Assembly (NCBI RefSeq): GCF_024347455.1
Contig: NZ_AP025484.1
Coordinates: forward strand, 1,364,001 to 1,428,000
DNA length: 64,000 bases
From: Vibrio echinoideorum
GTDB lineage: Bacteria; Pseudomonadota; Gammaproteobacteria; Enterobacterales; Vibrionaceae
Direction of reading: 5' to 3'
The notes under the pieces are model-generated. The model saw nothing but the letters and a program-made list of their open reading frames with translations. It did not search any database and was not told the DNA's origin. Of this stretch, positions 56,801 to 63,993 are shown piece after piece. Each line of letters starts with the position of its first letter. Position 1 is the stretch's first letter. The position numbers were made by a program, and so were the translations under genes.

Positions 56801-59185
56801 TGTATAAACTTGGGATACATTCTGGCTATCGGTGATTGTAATGGTAATTGTCTGTCCATCTTCCACATTAGAAACGGTACCAACCAAAGCTCCATTAACT
56901 ACCTCTGCATAGTTATAATACTCATCATCAGATGAAGAGAAGTCGACCCCAATACTCGCTAGCGTATCTTTGACGATCGTATCTGTAGAGGTTGCCGTAT
57001 TTCCGGCCAAATCCGTAACACTAGCTTCAACGGTCAATTCGCCTTCCGCGAAGGAGGAATAATCTTGACCTTTTAGAGTCCATTCGCCACTAGACACTAT
57101 CGCAGTATAAATTACTGATTTGCCATCAACATCAGTAATGGTGATTGAAACGGTTTGGCCATCTTCAACATTGGTAACCGTACCAATCAGAGCGCCATTC
57201 ATGACTTCAGCGGAGTTGTAATACTCATCACCAAAGCCATCAAAATCGACACTGATACCCGCTAACGTATCTTTGACGATTGTATCTGTTGAAGTCGCCG
57301 TGTTTCCTGCGATATCCGTAACACTGGCTTCAACAGTTAATTGACCTTCGGCAAAACTAGAATAATCTTGATTAGTAAGCGTCCAAGTACCGCCTGAAAC
57401 TGTTGTTGAATAATCTAAAGATGTGCCTGCACTATCGGTGATGGTAATTGAGATTGTTTGACCTTCTTCAACATAGCCAACAGTACCAACCAACACACCA
57501 TTTAGGACTTCTGCTTGGTTGTAAACCTCATCGTCAGATCCAGAGAACTCAACTCCTATGTCCACTAGCGTATCTTTAATAATGGTGTCAGTGGACGTAA
57601 TAGTATTACCCGCTATATCTGTAATACTCGCGACAACGGTCAACTCACCTTCCGCAAAGACAGAATAATCTTGGTCTTTTAAGCTCCATAAGTTGCCTGA
57701 AACAACCGAGGTGTAGTCGGCAGACAAACCGTTACTATCAGTAATCGTTATATTTATCGCCTGACCATCTTCAATATTGAAGGTTGCACCGATAAGGGCC
57801 CCCTTACTCACTTCACTTTGATTGTAATAGTTGTCACCGAAACCATCGAACCGAACGAGAATTCTATCCAGAGTGTCTTTAACAATGATGTCAGTAGCGG
57901 TAGTAGGGTTTCCAGCTATATCAATGGTGCTTGCAACTACAGTAAGTTCACCTTCTGCGAAGTTTGAGTAATCTTGATTTACTAATGTCCAATTGTCGCC
58001 AGACACAACTGTCGAATAATTTACGGATAAGCCTTCACTATCCGTTATTGTGATTGAGATAGTTTGCCCATCTTCGACATTTGAAACAGTACCAACCAAA
58101 GCACCATTATTTACTTCTAATTCATTATAAAACTCATCACCAAAACCATCGAAGTCAACATTAATACTCGCAAGCGTGTCCTTAACAATGGTATCGGTAG
58201 CTGACGTAGGGTTTCCGGCAATATCAATGGTGTTAGCAACAACCGTCAACTCCCCTTCCGAAAAACCTGAGTAGTCTTGAAGTGTGAGTGTCCATGTGCC
58301 ACCGGATACGGTCGTTGTATAGTCTTGTGTTAGACCTTGGCTATCCGTGATTGAAATGCTTATCGTCTGGCCATCTTCAACATTAGCAACAGTACCGACT
58401 AACACCCCATTGGAAATTTCGAATTGATTATAAAACTCATCACCAAAACCATCAAAATCAACATCAATAGAGGCTAGTGTATCTTTGATCGTGGAGTCAT
58501 TCGCTGTGATGCTATTACCAAAGTCATCGGCAATGATCGCGTCAACTTGGAGGTCGCCTTCAGCTAGCGAAGTAAGATCGACACCGTTTACAACATAAGT
58601 TTCGTTACTGGTAATAGCCGTAGTAGTAACCGTGTTGCCATTAACATCGGTGATGGTAATAACAACAGTCCGCCCATCTCGAACGTCAATGGCTGTGCCA
58701 GTGATGGTGACAGAAGGCACTTCAAACTGATTTTCGTACCCATCACCGCCATCTAATATATCAACGGTAAGCTCGGCGCTAGGTAAAAGCGCATCTAGGT
58801 TACCGTCATTTGAGGTCGTCTCTTCTTCTTCATATTCGGTCGGTCGAGTATCAAAACCTGCTTCTGCAAGAGTTTCATCTAATGTAGAGCGAACATACGC
58901 AATAAAAGAGGCACTGGAGCTGGGTTGATCATTGGCAGCGTTAGGTTGTTGAGGTGAGCTTTCAATACTATTAACAAGTTGAGTGACCACCTCTTCAAGT
59001 TGTTGTTCAACAGCCGCTATTTGCGGTTCTGTGAGCGGTTGAGTCTGATCCAAACTCTGAGGCTCAATACTAACAACTTGCACACCCTCAACTTTAGGTT
59101 GTGATGCCGGTACTTGCAGCCAAGTACCATCAGCCAGCACCTGCCACACAACACCACCAACTTCGATATATAAAATAGGATCCAT
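47882..59185 (-). CDS. Giant type I-secreted adhesin, LapA/BapA-like, with retention module
   Basis: A 3767-residue surface adhesin, probably for biofilm or host attachment. Residues 1-135 resemble a LapA-type retention module (LYIEVGGVVWQVLADGTW), ending near TLAEAGFDTRP (101-115). Ten Ig-like repeats follow (about 137-1140), eight at an exact 101-residue period. Then come VCBS-type (VLSNDIDLDTALTISSVEVG) and several T1SS-143-type repeats (for example SADGLTIFAKQGEDDVFSF and NPDPDSIQFSPE), and cadherin/Ig-like domains to about 3600. One degenerate RTX motif (LLVGGTGSDNFVF, 3646-3658) and a VCA0849-type secretion signal (to 3767) close it. AGGAAGAGG precedes the ATG. First gene of the operon 59185-41441. 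Confidence 0.93.
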   Translation of the reverse strand: MDPILYIEVGGVVWQVLADGTWLQVPASQPKVEGVQVVSIEPQSLDQTQPLTEPQIAAVEQQLEEVVTQLVNSIESSPQQPNAANDQPSSSASFIAYVRSTLDETLAEAGFDTRPTEYEEEETTSNDGNLDALLPSAELTVDILDGGDGYENQFEVPSVTITGTAIDVRDGRTVVITITDVNGNTVTTTAITSNETYVVNGVDLTSLAEGDLQVDAIIADDFGNSITANDSTIKDTLASIDVDFDGFGDEFYNQFEISNGVLVGTVANVEDGQTISISITDSQGLTQDYTTTVSGGTWTLTLQDYSGFSEGELTVVANTIDIAGNPTSATDTIVKDTLASINVDFDGFGDEFYNELEVNNGALVGTVSNVEDGQTISITITDSEGLSVNYSTVVSGDNWTLVNQDYSNFAEGELTVVASTIDIAGNPTTATDIIVKDTLDRILVRFDGFGDNYYNQSEVSKGALIGATFNIEDGQAINITITDSNGLSADYTSVVSGNLWSLKDQDYSVFAEGELTVVASITDIAGNTITSTDTIIKDTLVDIGVEFSGSDDEVYNQAEVLNGVLVGTVGYVEEGQTISITITDSAGTSLDYSTTVSGGTWTLTNQDYSSFAEGQLTVEASVTDIAGNTATSTDTIVKDTLAGISVDFDGFGDEYYNSAEVMNGALIGTVTNVEDGQTVSITITDVDGKSVIYTAIVSSGEWTLKGQDYSSFAEGELTVEASVTDLAGNTATSTDTIVKDTLASIGVDFSSSDDEYYNYAEVVNGALVGTVSNVEDGQTITITITDSQNVSQVYTTIVSGGTWTLTNQDYSTFSEGTLTVVATVTDVAGNTATSSDTIVKDTLTDISVDFDGFGDEYYNSTEVSNGALVGTVSNVEDGQTITITITDSQNVSQVYTATVSGGTWTLTNQDYSNFAEGSLTVEATVTDIAGNTATSSDTIVKDTLISIDVDFSASDDEYYNLAEITNGALVGTVADVEDGQTITITITDSLNVSQVYTTTVAGGNWTLTGQDYSGFAEGILTVEASVTDVAGNTVTSSDTIVKDTLASITAEFDDVDNILNTEEVQSVRLQGIVQNVENGQPITVTVTDSNNQSITLQTVVIAGAWSIDDVDLSAFADGNITVEAVTVDIAGNETTGADSTGQINTVPPVIDIDTLSGFNILDFRSGDLTTMQGTTDVSEGLPVYVEINDGTQTLTFVGVVDASGGWLVENIDVSSLDSSSEWIIDARVANSIGNEVSDDMPSIILPGSVSFSESTVGIFGDQTQVADINIQFADEFAFSANQVSAEGVTSQGQSIAIALESDGQVLKATRTDGTLVFEAKIVGDTVEITFYQAVDQQAGEELLQTAIIIEGLQIDDDGTTELVLGELPITILDSEPLLFGESYSMVEGETSSGNVLSNDIDLDTALTISSVEVGGVSKDISGATPAVFTTSDGVLTVFANGQWTFEANRNLDHQQDHIVTFNYVAADSSGDFGSATATIDIMDGAAGQILDGSETATEVDVTSGPQTINAQFTILGGSDNPDPDSIQFSPETAAQLEALGITSGGDSTPLTYTLSADGLTIFAKQGEDDVFSFSMTTTVDGNNLLVDVVLVIDRPLDHVLTSDLLTIPLNIIGTDTDGTALENGQISWVIEDGNDPSLVLDSNVTINESDFSNDPVGEVSSTGTFSVGIGSDYLDSVLFELADQPQLFSGGEQVYYTVSDDGTLLTGYAGPVAGGDVAFTVSFTAPLSDDVDSSVDYVFTLYKGLDQANGTDTIPFTVTTRDSDNDQTKLDLTVSITDGGEPTIGSGTVELSETPIADTTPDGVKQSAVVNLDITASHDPIVYLGIDVTNGQAVLDSDGEAVTHNGEALSWRDNGDGSFDAILSNGDVIMQIRLPSDYFLEANISGTVAVEIDLYRSIDHGAGLKDTELSIPTTVVVIDSDGSRSTQESDIKIYDGKDPAFSVVGSLSVDEDGLIGDNEQTGTEDPSPSIAIIQGSDDIASVSVNTDAFDALGYTSGGQAISLQAVNADGWYYAQDTSGNDIFRIRFNNDGTTEFNLYTPLDHATGDGENNLAVNFELVVTDADGDSSDPAIYAVNVTDAVPTSRSGSIEMVEGDNLSGQFLTEEFAGADGATIVSFDYRGTTYTFVDADTSITIDLINVYDSNSIYGQFTLSPDGSYQLTTNPNVTTNPADPKIVDDIDYLVRDADGDEVTSTAELVLDDNEGFIRYEDSETTEDNDAIIVVSVSTGDVDQSETVTAIEFSEASLQGGSLYLDGVLLQVVDGKVTLSGNQLTAIDSQFTGPNGQLTYRPALHESNTTSTVILAINAIISTDTVPKELTADVSVSVLPVADAPDWSDSVFTYQSVEDDANPIKLDITAQLVDQDTSEELSYTISGIPDGLNITLNGNAVKEGKEYTQTQIDKMEIRADENLAGRFEFEITAIATEAGSTFADPDDKTADIVNTVVVEISPDADTPILSVKDYKGLEDESIFLKNVINGALTDTDGSESLSYQIEVQDGWAIQGGLFDLIGPNTYLVSAEAIENGTAYLIPKEDISSFTEDLFINVTAVSYESTIDSLDPVNVTALSDTQTINIFLKGVVDEPTVVDGGNAHWEYDSDTKVISNQSVLNEDGLIQLDFVVQTTDDDASEEINILLTNIPDGTLLVDSLGEPVSLTIAYIDDVTGPVFQVSNAQLNDLYLKPVTDFSGEMELTVIAISTEPDGDSGEFPMTLKVELAPIVDQEDGQVVSTQGIEDSQIGLNLEPAVNQDVDGSESLTGYVIDSLPADLTLYFDGSVIAVPVSGLDLESLLDSTTPTLSELLSSGRLSVTATEDLSGTFSIPITYEVTDTSPTGATDVKDISGSISVTVDARVESDTRLESSGQLYISEDGSPVNVSDAVTFVDADMDGSEYLDYILIDVPDGYSLIIEHPNGAAQDISGNWIISANGLTSDSIQELAQEILSGMTISSPSDTPVLDIVVRARVIDGEDSKYIDTSFQIQITGHDGGGGTCDPVGPPSPIQPDGDIKTPEGEDIDLTGLLNTNVGSDPDNEISFYIPADSLPDGVEISGDGVIAEYDASGEVVGYSITADGLSKLTLTGLDEDFAGCIDFTIKTIETSPCNGDTVTTDQTISIQVLPVVDDITVATDSTTIQEDITTDLNLELVLGDSVEDGQLITGEGNSATGKETVNSLTITVSNGGTLSESPTDTGLLVDNGNGEWTVTDPSRLSDVLVTPPEHYSGEITLTVTANITDEADCVVETDTQDKTTVVTITVEPVADAANLVTEDIVGDEDNYISLSSLSAELIDQDGSENMSLALKGVPEGAVVAIKVGDSYELVPNNGVDGGTFDGNPTYEWQLDPSQLANLVILPPRDFSGDMNLVLEAITQEIGTTDIRYTESEFTVGVNPIGDKVEFFDLPEQLTGSEDDGIVIPLDANSFETNSDEFLAITVTVNSTSDPSGLVGLDRIRIGSETSSFTSVGGIIQATILVKASSVDELEFFAGDAFGNLDITITGRTVDQNTVLGELVVDTGDPSSQDMTLIITPEPDAPLLSVEYSSIVAEASGTIPLGLDLSLVNPADSEVGFITIYDIPAGLTFSHGSMVDGQYVVDLADVPNLAITGGYVGVDPFELTIEPSAEIGNNQAVGLPQTVSVEFVAEGNSTVTATDDNDLLVGGTGSDNFVFASSGLGSTEAPSYDVVQDFDASPDTDAIDLSGILGSLGLNTGLGATQYLDLEESGEGVTISIKPNGDEDVQQNILLADVTYDDLYQGDSSSALEAQILQKMIEDNNLTL
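56060..58483. repeat. Eight 303-bp tandem repeats inside the adhesin gene
   Basis: The aspartate codon that begins the DTL motif of each Ig-like repeat lies at 58483, 58180, 57877, 57574, 57271, 56968, 56665 and 56362, and that of a diverged ninth repeat at 56059: exactly 303 bp apart each time. A degenerate repeat precedes the array. The units fall into two subtypes, FDGFGD and F-S-x-S-DD. Confidence 0.95.
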
Positions 59186-59328
59186 CCTAAACCTCTTCCT
59201 TACAAAAACGCTGACATTGAGAACATCAATTTACTCAATAAAAGGCAAAAAAATCAGCGAATGCTCTCTAAACAATACTAGCAAAAAACAAATCGTTAAC
59301 AGTTAATTAATTTACACACATACGCCGT

Positions 59329-59378
59329 AATGTAAACCTAGTTCCTGTGACTTACATTCCGTTATATGCAACGTCACA
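59329..59378. promoter_or_regulatory. Nested inverted repeats in the shared adhesin/peptidase promoter region
   Basis: AATGTAA (59329-59335) faces TTACATT (59352-59358), and TGTGAC (59346-59351) faces GTCACA (59373-59378). They are between the divergent starts at 59185 and 59439. They may be operators; no known regulator is assigned. Confidence 0.35.
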
Positions 59379-59438
59379 AAATACGTCCCATGAATGTGTC
59401 ATAATCTCGAAATTCAGGCATTATTTTCAAGGGACATC

Positions 59439-61286
59439 ATGACTGCAACTCATTATCTCAACCAATTAAATCAAAATTATCTTGCGACTCACAAAGCGAA
59501 AGAAGACTTCTTTTGGGATACTTACATGGGAATAAGTGATGACCACGATGGTTCAACACTTGCACAAACCCAGTGGACCCAGTTTCTTAGTTCTGCCGAG
59601 CAAATTACTGCTATCCAAAAACACATTGATGCAATCGACGAGATTCAAGACATTGAAGAAAAAGAGAGCACGCTAACCGGGTTAAATGGTTGGCTAGCGA
59701 CTTTTAGATCTCACGCAATCGAATCCGAACAATCTCAGAAGCTGAAAGCCGATCTCATCAAATTTGAGGCCGAATTATTTGAGAAAAAACAAAATCATGT
59801 AATGACTTACGTAAATGAAGCGGGTGAAGATACCGAAGGATCATTGCCCGTTCTAGGTTCCGCAGTTAGAAGTAACAGCAATGAAAAAGTCAGGCTTTCT
59901 GCGCACCAAGCATTATTAGATTTAGAGCAATGGTTACTAGTTAACGGCTTCATCGAACTCATCAAAAAGCGCAACCAATTTGCTCAATCGCTTGGTTACA
60001 AAACCTTCTTTGATTATTCGGTGGTTAAGACTGAACAAATGACAACACAACAGTTGTTCACGATTCTGGATGACTTCGAAACACGTACGCGTGATAACAA
60101 TCTAAAAAGCCTGACCAACTTAGCAGAGCAAAAAGGTCAGAGTGCACTGGAAACCCATAACTTTATCTACTCTTTTGCTGGTGATGTTATGAATGACTTG
60201 GACCCATATGTTCCCTTCTCAAAATCACTGAGACGCTGGATAGAATCTTTTGGTCGCCTCAACATCGAATACTCTCAAGCCACGTTGAAATTGGATTTGC
60301 TTGATCGTAAAGGAAAATACCCTAATGGCTTTTGTCATGGACCCATTCCTTCTTTCTACGATCAAGGAGCTTGGGTTGCAGCTCAAGTAAACTTCACCAG
60401 CAACGCAAAACCCGATCAAATAGGCAGTGGTTATGACGGGATTAACACGCTGTTTCACGAGGGTGGCCACGCCGCGCATTTCGCTAACGTTAAAATGAAT
60501 GCGCCTTGTTTCTCTCAAGAATTTGCACCAACCTCAATGGCTTATGCCGAAACCCAATCGATGTTCTGCGACAGTCTGCTGACCGATGCCGACTGGCTAA
60601 AACAGTACGCTCTGAATTCAGAAGGCCAATCTGTGCCAGACGAATTGATTAAAGCTATCATTGATAACAAACAACCATTCAAAGCCTATGAAGAACGCAG
60701 CATTCTTGTGGTTCCTTACTTTGAACGCGCGCTTTACGAATTGGCTGATGAAGATCTTACGCCGGAAAAAATCACAGCTCTTGCTCGCCATAGTGAGAAA
60801 ACGATTCTTGGATTGTCTTGCAGCCCACGTCCGTTAATGGCGATTCCACATTTACTGTCCGATGAGGCTTCTTGCGCTTACCAAGGTTATCTATTGGCTC
60901 ATATGGCGGTTTATCAAACTCGCGCCTATTTCACCGACAAGTTTGGTTATTTAACGGATAACCCAGAGATTGGTCCATTACTGGCTAAACACTACTGGCA
61001 TAAAGGCAATAGCGTTGACCATAACGGAACAATCAAAAGCCTGACCGGAGAAGGGTTTAATGCAAAATATCTTGCTGACGAGTGTAACTTATCATCAGAA
61101 GAAGCATGGGTGATTGAAGAGAAGAAAATCAAACAACTTTCTGAGAGAGAACAAGCACCAGCTGCCGATTTGAACGCCAAAATATCGATAGTCGATGGGG
61201 CGTTAGAATTAGCAAACAATAACAAATCAAATCATCAAATGTGTGACGATTTTGAGCATTTTATTATCGAACAATACGGCCGATAA
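59439..61286 (+). CDS. M3-family metallopeptidase
   Basis: A 615-residue zinc peptidase of the oligopeptidase M3 clan. The zinc motif HEGGH is in TLFHEGGHAAHF (about residue 345), and the third ligand Glu is probably in SMAYAETQSMFCDSLL. The N-terminal 200 residues are helical and acidic, and QGAWVAAQVNFTSN precedes the metal site. There is no signal peptide, so it is cytoplasmic, most likely degrading oligopeptides. ATG 59439 has AAGGGAC 8 nt upstream; the frame extends 15 codons further. It is divergent from the adhesin; a functional link is not indicated. Confidence 0.87.
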   Translation: MTATHYLNQLNQNYLATHKAKEDFFWDTYMGISDDHDGSTLAQTQWTQFLSSAEQITAIQKHIDAIDEIQDIEEKESTLTGLNGWLATFRSHAIESEQSQKLKADLIKFEAELFEKKQNHVMTYVNEAGEDTEGSLPVLGSAVRSNSNEKVRLSAHQALLDLEQWLLVNGFIELIKKRNQFAQSLGYKTFFDYSVVKTEQMTTQQLFTILDDFETRTRDNNLKSLTNLAEQKGQSALETHNFIYSFAGDVMNDLDPYVPFSKSLRRWIESFGRLNIEYSQATLKLDLLDRKGKYPNGFCHGPIPSFYDQGAWVAAQVNFTSNAKPDQIGSGYDGINTLFHEGGHAAHFANVKMNAPCFSQEFAPTSMAYAETQSMFCDSLLTDADWLKQYALNSEGQSVPDELIKAIIDNKQPFKAYEERSILVVPYFERALYELADEDLTPEKITALARHSEKTILGLSCSPRPLMAIPHLLSDEASCAYQGYLLAHMAVYQTRAYFTDKFGYLTDNPEIGPLLAKHYWHKGNSVDHNGTIKSLTGEGFNAKYLADECNLSSEEAWVIEEKKIKQLSEREQAPAADLNAKISIVDGALELANNNKSNHQMCDDFEHFIIEQYGR

Positions 61287-61323
61287 GTAGCGAAACGACA
61301 TCTAAACATCCCTAAAAAGCAAA

Positions 61324-61348
61324 AAAGGACGATCATTGATCGTCCTTT
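61324..61348. terminator. Bidirectional terminator
   Basis: A 12-bp inverted repeat (61324-61335 with 61337-61348), flanked by an A-run and a T-rich end, between convergent genes. Confidence 0.85.
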
Positions 61349-61380
61349 CTTTTGTACTAATCTTAGCTTTCTACTAGGCG

Positions 61381-61692
61381 TTATATCGTGACACAAGCCG
61401 GTTGAGTTTCGTTCTCGAAATCAATATCGACAGAATCAACGCTTCGTAAAGACTTTCTGTGAATACCAAATACTTGTCCCGTCAAAACAATATAAAACTT
61501 TTCTGTTTTGAGTAAATGCCAAGCTTCATCAAGAGATTCAGCATAAACCTTGTTTTTGAGATCTTGCGGGCGAGTACCAGCAACTCTTCCATGTTTACGT
61601 GCTAATTCAAATAATCCATTTCGATTAGGCTTACACGTAAATAGGGTATCATTTCCATAAATAACACCCCTAGCCGTAATGCTCTTAACCAT
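61381..61692 (-). CDS. Small protein of unknown function
   Basis: A 103-residue soluble protein starting MVKSITARGVIYGNDTLF. It contains CKPNRNGLFELARKHGRV and SLDEAWHLLKTEKFYIVLTG, suggesting an alpha/beta domain. I do not recognise the family. ATG 61692 is chosen because GGAG lies 8 nt upstream; the open frame extends 17 codons to 61743. No signal peptide. Confidence 0.65.
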   Translation of the reverse strand: MVKSITARGVIYGNDTLFTCKPNRNGLFELARKHGRVAGTRPQDLKNKVYAESLDEAWHLLKTEKFYIVLTGQVFGIHRKSLRSVDSVDIDFENETQPACVTI

Positions 61693-61843
61693 TACATTTC
61701 TCCAAATAATAATTCCACTCGTAATACTTGAGTGGCATACCACATGTCGATTTGTGGATGCTTAAACTGCATAAAGAAGAGAATATGGTGTAACGACCGG
61801 GCAAGCGATTACACCATAGCATTCAGTTTCAGTATTTGAGATC

Positions 61844-62878
61844 TTAGAAGTAGTAGTAAGCTGCTGCGAATACGTGTGTCTCTTCGTCGTATTGTGCGCT
61901 AGTCTCACCAACACGGTAACCATCTAGATCTTGTTTGATATCTATACCCATGTCAGCGTTATCAGCGATACGGTACATTGCAGCGATGTTGATGTAAGAA
62001 GAATCTACGTCAGATTGACCATCTAATTCATTGCTGTTAGATGCGTAACCCGCTGCAATTGTTAGGTCTGCAGAAAGCGCGTAACCACCTGAAACGTAGT
62101 AACCAGTGTCTTTCTTAGAATCGCTTTCATCAATCCAAGAGTTCATACCTAGTGTAAGGTCGCCAACTTTTACGTTACCAGACACCGTATATACTTCGTA
62201 ATCAGCATCGTTATCACGTGATTCATAGCCAGCGTAAAGGTTGAACACCTCTTGCTCTAAACCGATGTAACCGTTAATACCTTTGTCAGCATCGTTATGA
62301 TCGTCGTCAGTTTCAAAGTAAGAAACGCCGTAAGCAAAACCATTGGTTGCACCTTGGAACTTAATAACGTTGAACGCATCAGAAGCGTCGCCAGCAGAAG
62401 CACCAAACTCGTAAGTTGTATCACCAGCGCCATCTACTTTGTCTAACGCCGTATCGTTTTCCCAACCGAATGAAGCGATACCGAAACCAGTATCAAAACC
62501 AAGCCACGCTTTATCTACGTCAGTTGCTGGACCAGTATCGATACCGTTTGTCCAACCCGCCGTTGCTGCGTCATTCGCTGAAACGTTGTTGTCTGTTGTG
62601 TAGTTCACCATCAAGTCAGTTTCGAAGTAACCAACAATACGGTTGTTGCGGTAGTTTACTGCAAGAGTAAGACCTGTCGCCCAGTCATCATAAAACGCTT
62701 TAGAACCTGTGTCGTAGTAACCACCAACACCGAAAGAACCTGATACTGAAAATTGATCTTTATGCATTGAATCAAATGCAAACATGTCTTCGTTTTGGCT
62801 GTTTTGGCTGCTTGTGCTTACAGCGAAAGCTGAACTTGAAATGCTCGCAATCGCAAGTGCTACTAATGTCTTTTTCAT
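61844..62878 (-). CDS. Outer-membrane porin
   Basis: A 344-residue beta-barrel protein of the Gram-negative porin family. It has a signal peptide (MKKTLVALAIASISSSAFA). Alternating polar/hydrophobic strands such as FSVSGSFGVGGYYDTGSK, FAYGVSYFETDDDHND and DLTLGMNSWIDES follow, and the chain ends in AAYYYF with the C-terminal Phe needed for outer-membrane assembly. Many Asp residues lie in loops, as in marine porins. ATG 62878 begins a normal leader; the GTG three codons upstream is less likely. Confidence 0.85.
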   Translation of the reverse strand: MKKTLVALAIASISSSAFAVSTSSQNSQNEDMFAFDSMHKDQFSVSGSFGVGGYYDTGSKAFYDDWATGLTLAVNYRNNRIVGYFETDLMVNYTTDNNVSANDAATAGWTNGIDTGPATDVDKAWLGFDTGFGIASFGWENDTALDKVDGAGDTTYEFGASAGDASDAFNVIKFQGATNGFAYGVSYFETDDDHNDADKGINGYIGLEQEVFNLYAGYESRDNDADYEVYTVSGNVKVGDLTLGMNSWIDESDSKKDTGYYVSGGYALSADLTIAAGYASNSNELDGQSDVDSSYINIAAMYRIADNADMGIDIKQDLDGYRVGETSAQYDEETHVFAAAYYYF

Positions 62879-63033
62879 GATAACCACTACCTATATATTA
62901 ATTTGGCCTTGTTAAACCGGCCTTTTGGAATGGCGCTATTGTTCAAAAAAATACGTTATTGATATACCGTAAAACTACTGAAATTTCATACCTTCGGTGA
63001 ATTTAATTAAATAAAGATATATTGGCGCTTACT

Positions 63034-63993
63034 TTACATTGAGAATCTAAATCCGAGCGTAAAGCCGATATCGGTAGTGTTATCCATGTTACGGATATTT
63101 TCGATCATCAGAGCTTCAACCGCGAGTTGATACAGACGATATCGATACCCTACGACCACTTCGTTAGAGGTTTCAGAAAAGTCAGGGTCATTACTCGCCC
63201 AACCTTGATAGTTGAGAGATTCGATAAGTAAACTGTGACGTTGACTCAGGCGATATTCATACCCTATCGCCCAACTTGTACTGAGGTTTTCAAGGCTTAG
63301 GTTTTCATCTCTAGAGGAAGAGCCATCGCTGTTTCGATGTACGAGCCCGAGAGTGGAGAATATGCTATGCCTTGGCATGATGTAGCTGTAATTGAGTTGA
63401 ACACCTTGCTCGAAGCTTGTTCTCGCAAACTGTCCATTTTTTACATTGTTATAAAACAACGAACCACCCGCCGAGAGCGACATTGGCCCTCTAGAATACA
63501 GCAGTAGTTCATTGTAAAAAGTCAGCGCATTAGTTAAATCATCACCTTCAAAGTCAGACACATGAACGCCCGCATTGTTAAAGTCCATTGTGAATTGATC
63601 TTCAGCCACTTCATCACGGCCATTCTGTCCAATACCGAATAGATCATGAAATCCCATAACAAAGCTGTCTAATCCATTGTCTTTAGCAGTAACGACTCGA
63701 TAATCTAACTCTGTTTTCCATATTGGAGATGCTTGCCACTGAACGGCAATGTTGGATTGATTCTGATAATAATCGAGTGAATAAGCGCCTGTATGAGCCC
63801 ATATACTCGCCTGAGTATAAGAGGACTTGAATTCAATGGTTCCCACTCTATTAGGTTGAGCAGAACGAAGCTGAGTTGAAAGCACATTTGAATGTATTGG
63901 AGATTGGGCATAAACAAACAGAGGAGACGCTAGTGCTGTACGAAAAGTTAGCATCAACAATGATAAGGTCAGTAGTACTCTTAAAATAATCAC
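63034..63993 (-). CDS. DUF3187 family outer-membrane protein (5' end at window edge)
   Basis: A predicted 319-residue beta-barrel protein. Signal peptide: ILRVLLTLSLLMLTFRTALA, mature from about residue 23 (SPLFVYAQSPIHS). Features of the DUF3187 family: FHDLFGIGQNGRDEV and SYIMPRHSIFSTLGLVHR, and the last strand ends FTLGFRFSM. Function unknown. The first codon inside the window is GTG at 63993; since only 7 nt precede it, an upstream start cannot be excluded. Same strand as the porin, 155 bp away. Confidence 0.78.
   Translation of the reverse strand: MIILRVLLTLSLLMLTFRTALASPLFVYAQSPIHSNVLSTQLRSAQPNRVGTIEFKSSYTQASIWAHTGAYSLDYYQNQSNIAVQWQASPIWKTELDYRVVTAKDNGLDSFVMGFHDLFGIGQNGRDEVAEDQFTMDFNNAGVHVSDFEGDDLTNALTFYNELLLYSRGPMSLSAGGSLFYNNVKNGQFARTSFEQGVQLNYSYIMPRHSIFSTLGLVHRNSDGSSSRDENLSLENLSTSWAIGYEYRLSQRHSLLIESLNYQGWASNDPDFSETSNEVVVGYRYRLYQLAVEALMIENIRNMDNTTDIGFTLGFRFSM

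Noticed and set aside
56060..58483. Regular 303-bp repeats as a possible CRISPR-like or mobile array
   Set aside because: They are in frame, with no spacers, and encode Ig-like domains of the adhesin.
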